Notes under the pieces: model-generated
Told to the model about the DNA's origin: nothing
Databases searched by the model: none
What the model saw: only the letters and a program-made list of their open reading frames with translations
Program-made: the position numbers and the translations under genes
In this document: piece after piece, positions 60,106 to 60,752 of the stretch
Layout of the letters: the number at the start of each line of letters is the position of its first letter
How positions within the stretch are numbered: position 1 is the stretch's first letter
DNA from: RGIG2206 sp045577615
GTDB taxonomy: Bacteria > Bacillota > Clostridia > Oscillospirales > Acutalibacteraceae
Assembly (NCBI GenBank): GCA_045577615.1
Contig: JAZNIT010000016.1
Coordinates: forward strand, 1 to 60,752
Direction: 5' to 3'
Length of the DNA: 60,752 bases

Positions 60106-60678
60106 TTACTCAACAGAAATGATGAAGTAGTAGATGGGCTGACCACCATTAACGATGCTGATTTCAATATCCTCGCCAAGTTTAGCAGCAAGCTGTGCTT
60201 TAACGTCTTCAGCTTGTTCTTCGGTAACGGAATCACCGTAAATGAGGGTGATGAAGGTGCTGTCCTTCTTGGTCATATTACGGGTAAGTTTAACTGCGGC
60301 GCGGATATAATCGGTATCGGTAAAGGTGAGTTTGCCGTTTTCCATAGCCAAGATATCGCCCGACTTAATCTTGAAGCCGTCAAAATCAGAATCGCGAGCA
60401 GCAAAGGTGATCTGACCGGTAGATACAGCGTCTGCAGCAGCAGCCATATTGATAGCATTGGCATTGCTGTCGTCATCAGGATTAAAGGCTAACATTGCAG
60501 AAATACCCATAGGCACAGTCTTGGTGTGAAGAACGATAACCTTCCTGGTAGAAAGAGGCACAGCCATCTCTGCAGCCATAATGATATTCTTGTTGTTAGG
60601 CAGAACAAATACTGTTTCGGCAGGAGTAAGCTCGATAGCGCGCAAAATGTCATCGGTGCTGGGGTTCATTGTCTGACC
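60106..60678 (-). CDS. fakA: FakA/YloV-type DAK2 protein, C-terminal part only
   Basis: About 190 residues of the C-terminal domain of the fatty acid kinase subunit FakA (YloV): GQTMNPSTDDILRAI, FVLPNNKNIIMAAE and the end YYFIISVE. The N-terminal DAK2 kinase part is missing because the contig ends. The apparent N-terminus MATIRL upstream of position 60678 is translated adapter sequence, not protein. Confidence 0.9.
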   Translation of the reverse strand, partial: GQTMNPSTDDILRAIELTPAETVFVLPNNKNIIMAAEMAVPLSTRKVIVLHTKTVPMGISAMLAFNPDDDSNANAINMAAAADAVSTGQITFAARDSDFDGFKIKSGDILAMENGKLTFTDTDYIRAAVKLTRNMTKKDSTFITLIYGDSVTEEQAEDVKAQLAAKLGEDIEISIVNGGQPIYYFIISVE

Positions 60679-60752
60679 AAGTCGGATCGTAGCCATGTCG
60701 TTCTGTGAGCCAAGGAGTTGATTTATGACATTGTCTTCCTAAGACCGCTTGG
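60679..60752. other. unremoved DNBSEQ/MGI sequencing adapter
   Basis: Bases 60679-60720 begin AAGTCGGATCGTAGCCATG and end GCCAAGGAGTTG, which I recognise as the 42-nt MGI reverse adapter. Ten bases (60721-60730, ATTTATGACA) are a sample barcode. Bases 60731-60752 (TTGTCTTCCTAAGACC onward) are the complement of the end of the forward adapter. This is not genomic DNA. Confidence 0.95.

Noticed and set aside
60679..60696. MATIRL as a true N-terminus of the last protein
   Set aside because: These codons are translated from sequencing adapter; the FakA-type sequence begins at GQTMNPS, just inside 60678.

Overview
This is a stretch of a Gram-positive clostridial chromosome, most likely from an uncultured gut member of the Oscillospirales/Ruminococcaceae. 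The evidence is the gene set: bifurcating [FeFe]-hydrogenase HydABC, CdaA/CdaR, a T-box upstream of pheST, a BofA-like protein, MEP-pathway ispD/ispF, and both GluRS and GlnRS. The right end (60679-60752) is not genomic. It is unremoved DNBSEQ/MGI sequencing adapter, so the window runs to a true contig end and the last gene (fakA-like) is cut there.

Layout. Bases 1-25800 are ordinary housekeeping DNA: a metallophosphoesterase, a DacA-family protein lacking the SxxK lysine, pgi, a small P-loop protein, yceD-rpmF, DUF512-der-plsY-gpsA, an RluA-type synthase diverging from radC, a DUF4832-type lipoprotein, T-box-pheS-pheT, a cysteine-desulfurase-like gene with a DUF3343 gene, ispD-ispF, cdaA-cdaR, recD2-comFC and an mreB-like gene. 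Then come tRNA-Leu(UAA) and a markedly AT-richer accessory region (about 25940-39730). From 39847 to 43354 there are two glycoside hydrolases (GH31, GH5), a BofA-like protein and a histidine phosphatase. From 43461 to 51650 a single minus-strand ten-gene operon encodes HydA, HydB, a HydC/NuoE-like subunit, a second thioredoxin-fold ferredoxin, a putative sensory [FeFe] hydrogenase, two GHKL ATPases, a PHP protein and two DRTGG-like proteins. It has one clear promoter and a near-consensus Rex operator. The window finishes with rlmH, walJ, murA, glnS, gltX, recG and a partial fakA.

The accessory region is the unusual part. Seven consecutive plus-strand genes for unrelated envelope proteins are each packaged the same way: a near-identical promoter-plus-Shine-Dalgarno module, one ORF, one of three conserved 3' boxes, usually a terminator, and a long inverted element. 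Several of these elements are made of mini-hairpins separated by a repeated word. The 3' boxes and the inverted elements occur in mixed combinations. One promoter module has lost its ORF but keeps the 117-bp 3' module of a cassette 5.5 kb away, and another heads only an 18-codon remnant. The array resembles an integron cassette array in layout, but every unit carries its own promoter and no integrase is visible. Behind it lie an ECF sigma/anti-sigma/lipoprotein operon in which the anti-sigma and the lipoprotein share an extracellular domain, a secreted HExxH metalloprotease, and a pyrophosphatase-like/Nudix fusion flanked by inverted repeats.

All calls come from reading the sequence and from remembered family motifs. 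No database search was possible.
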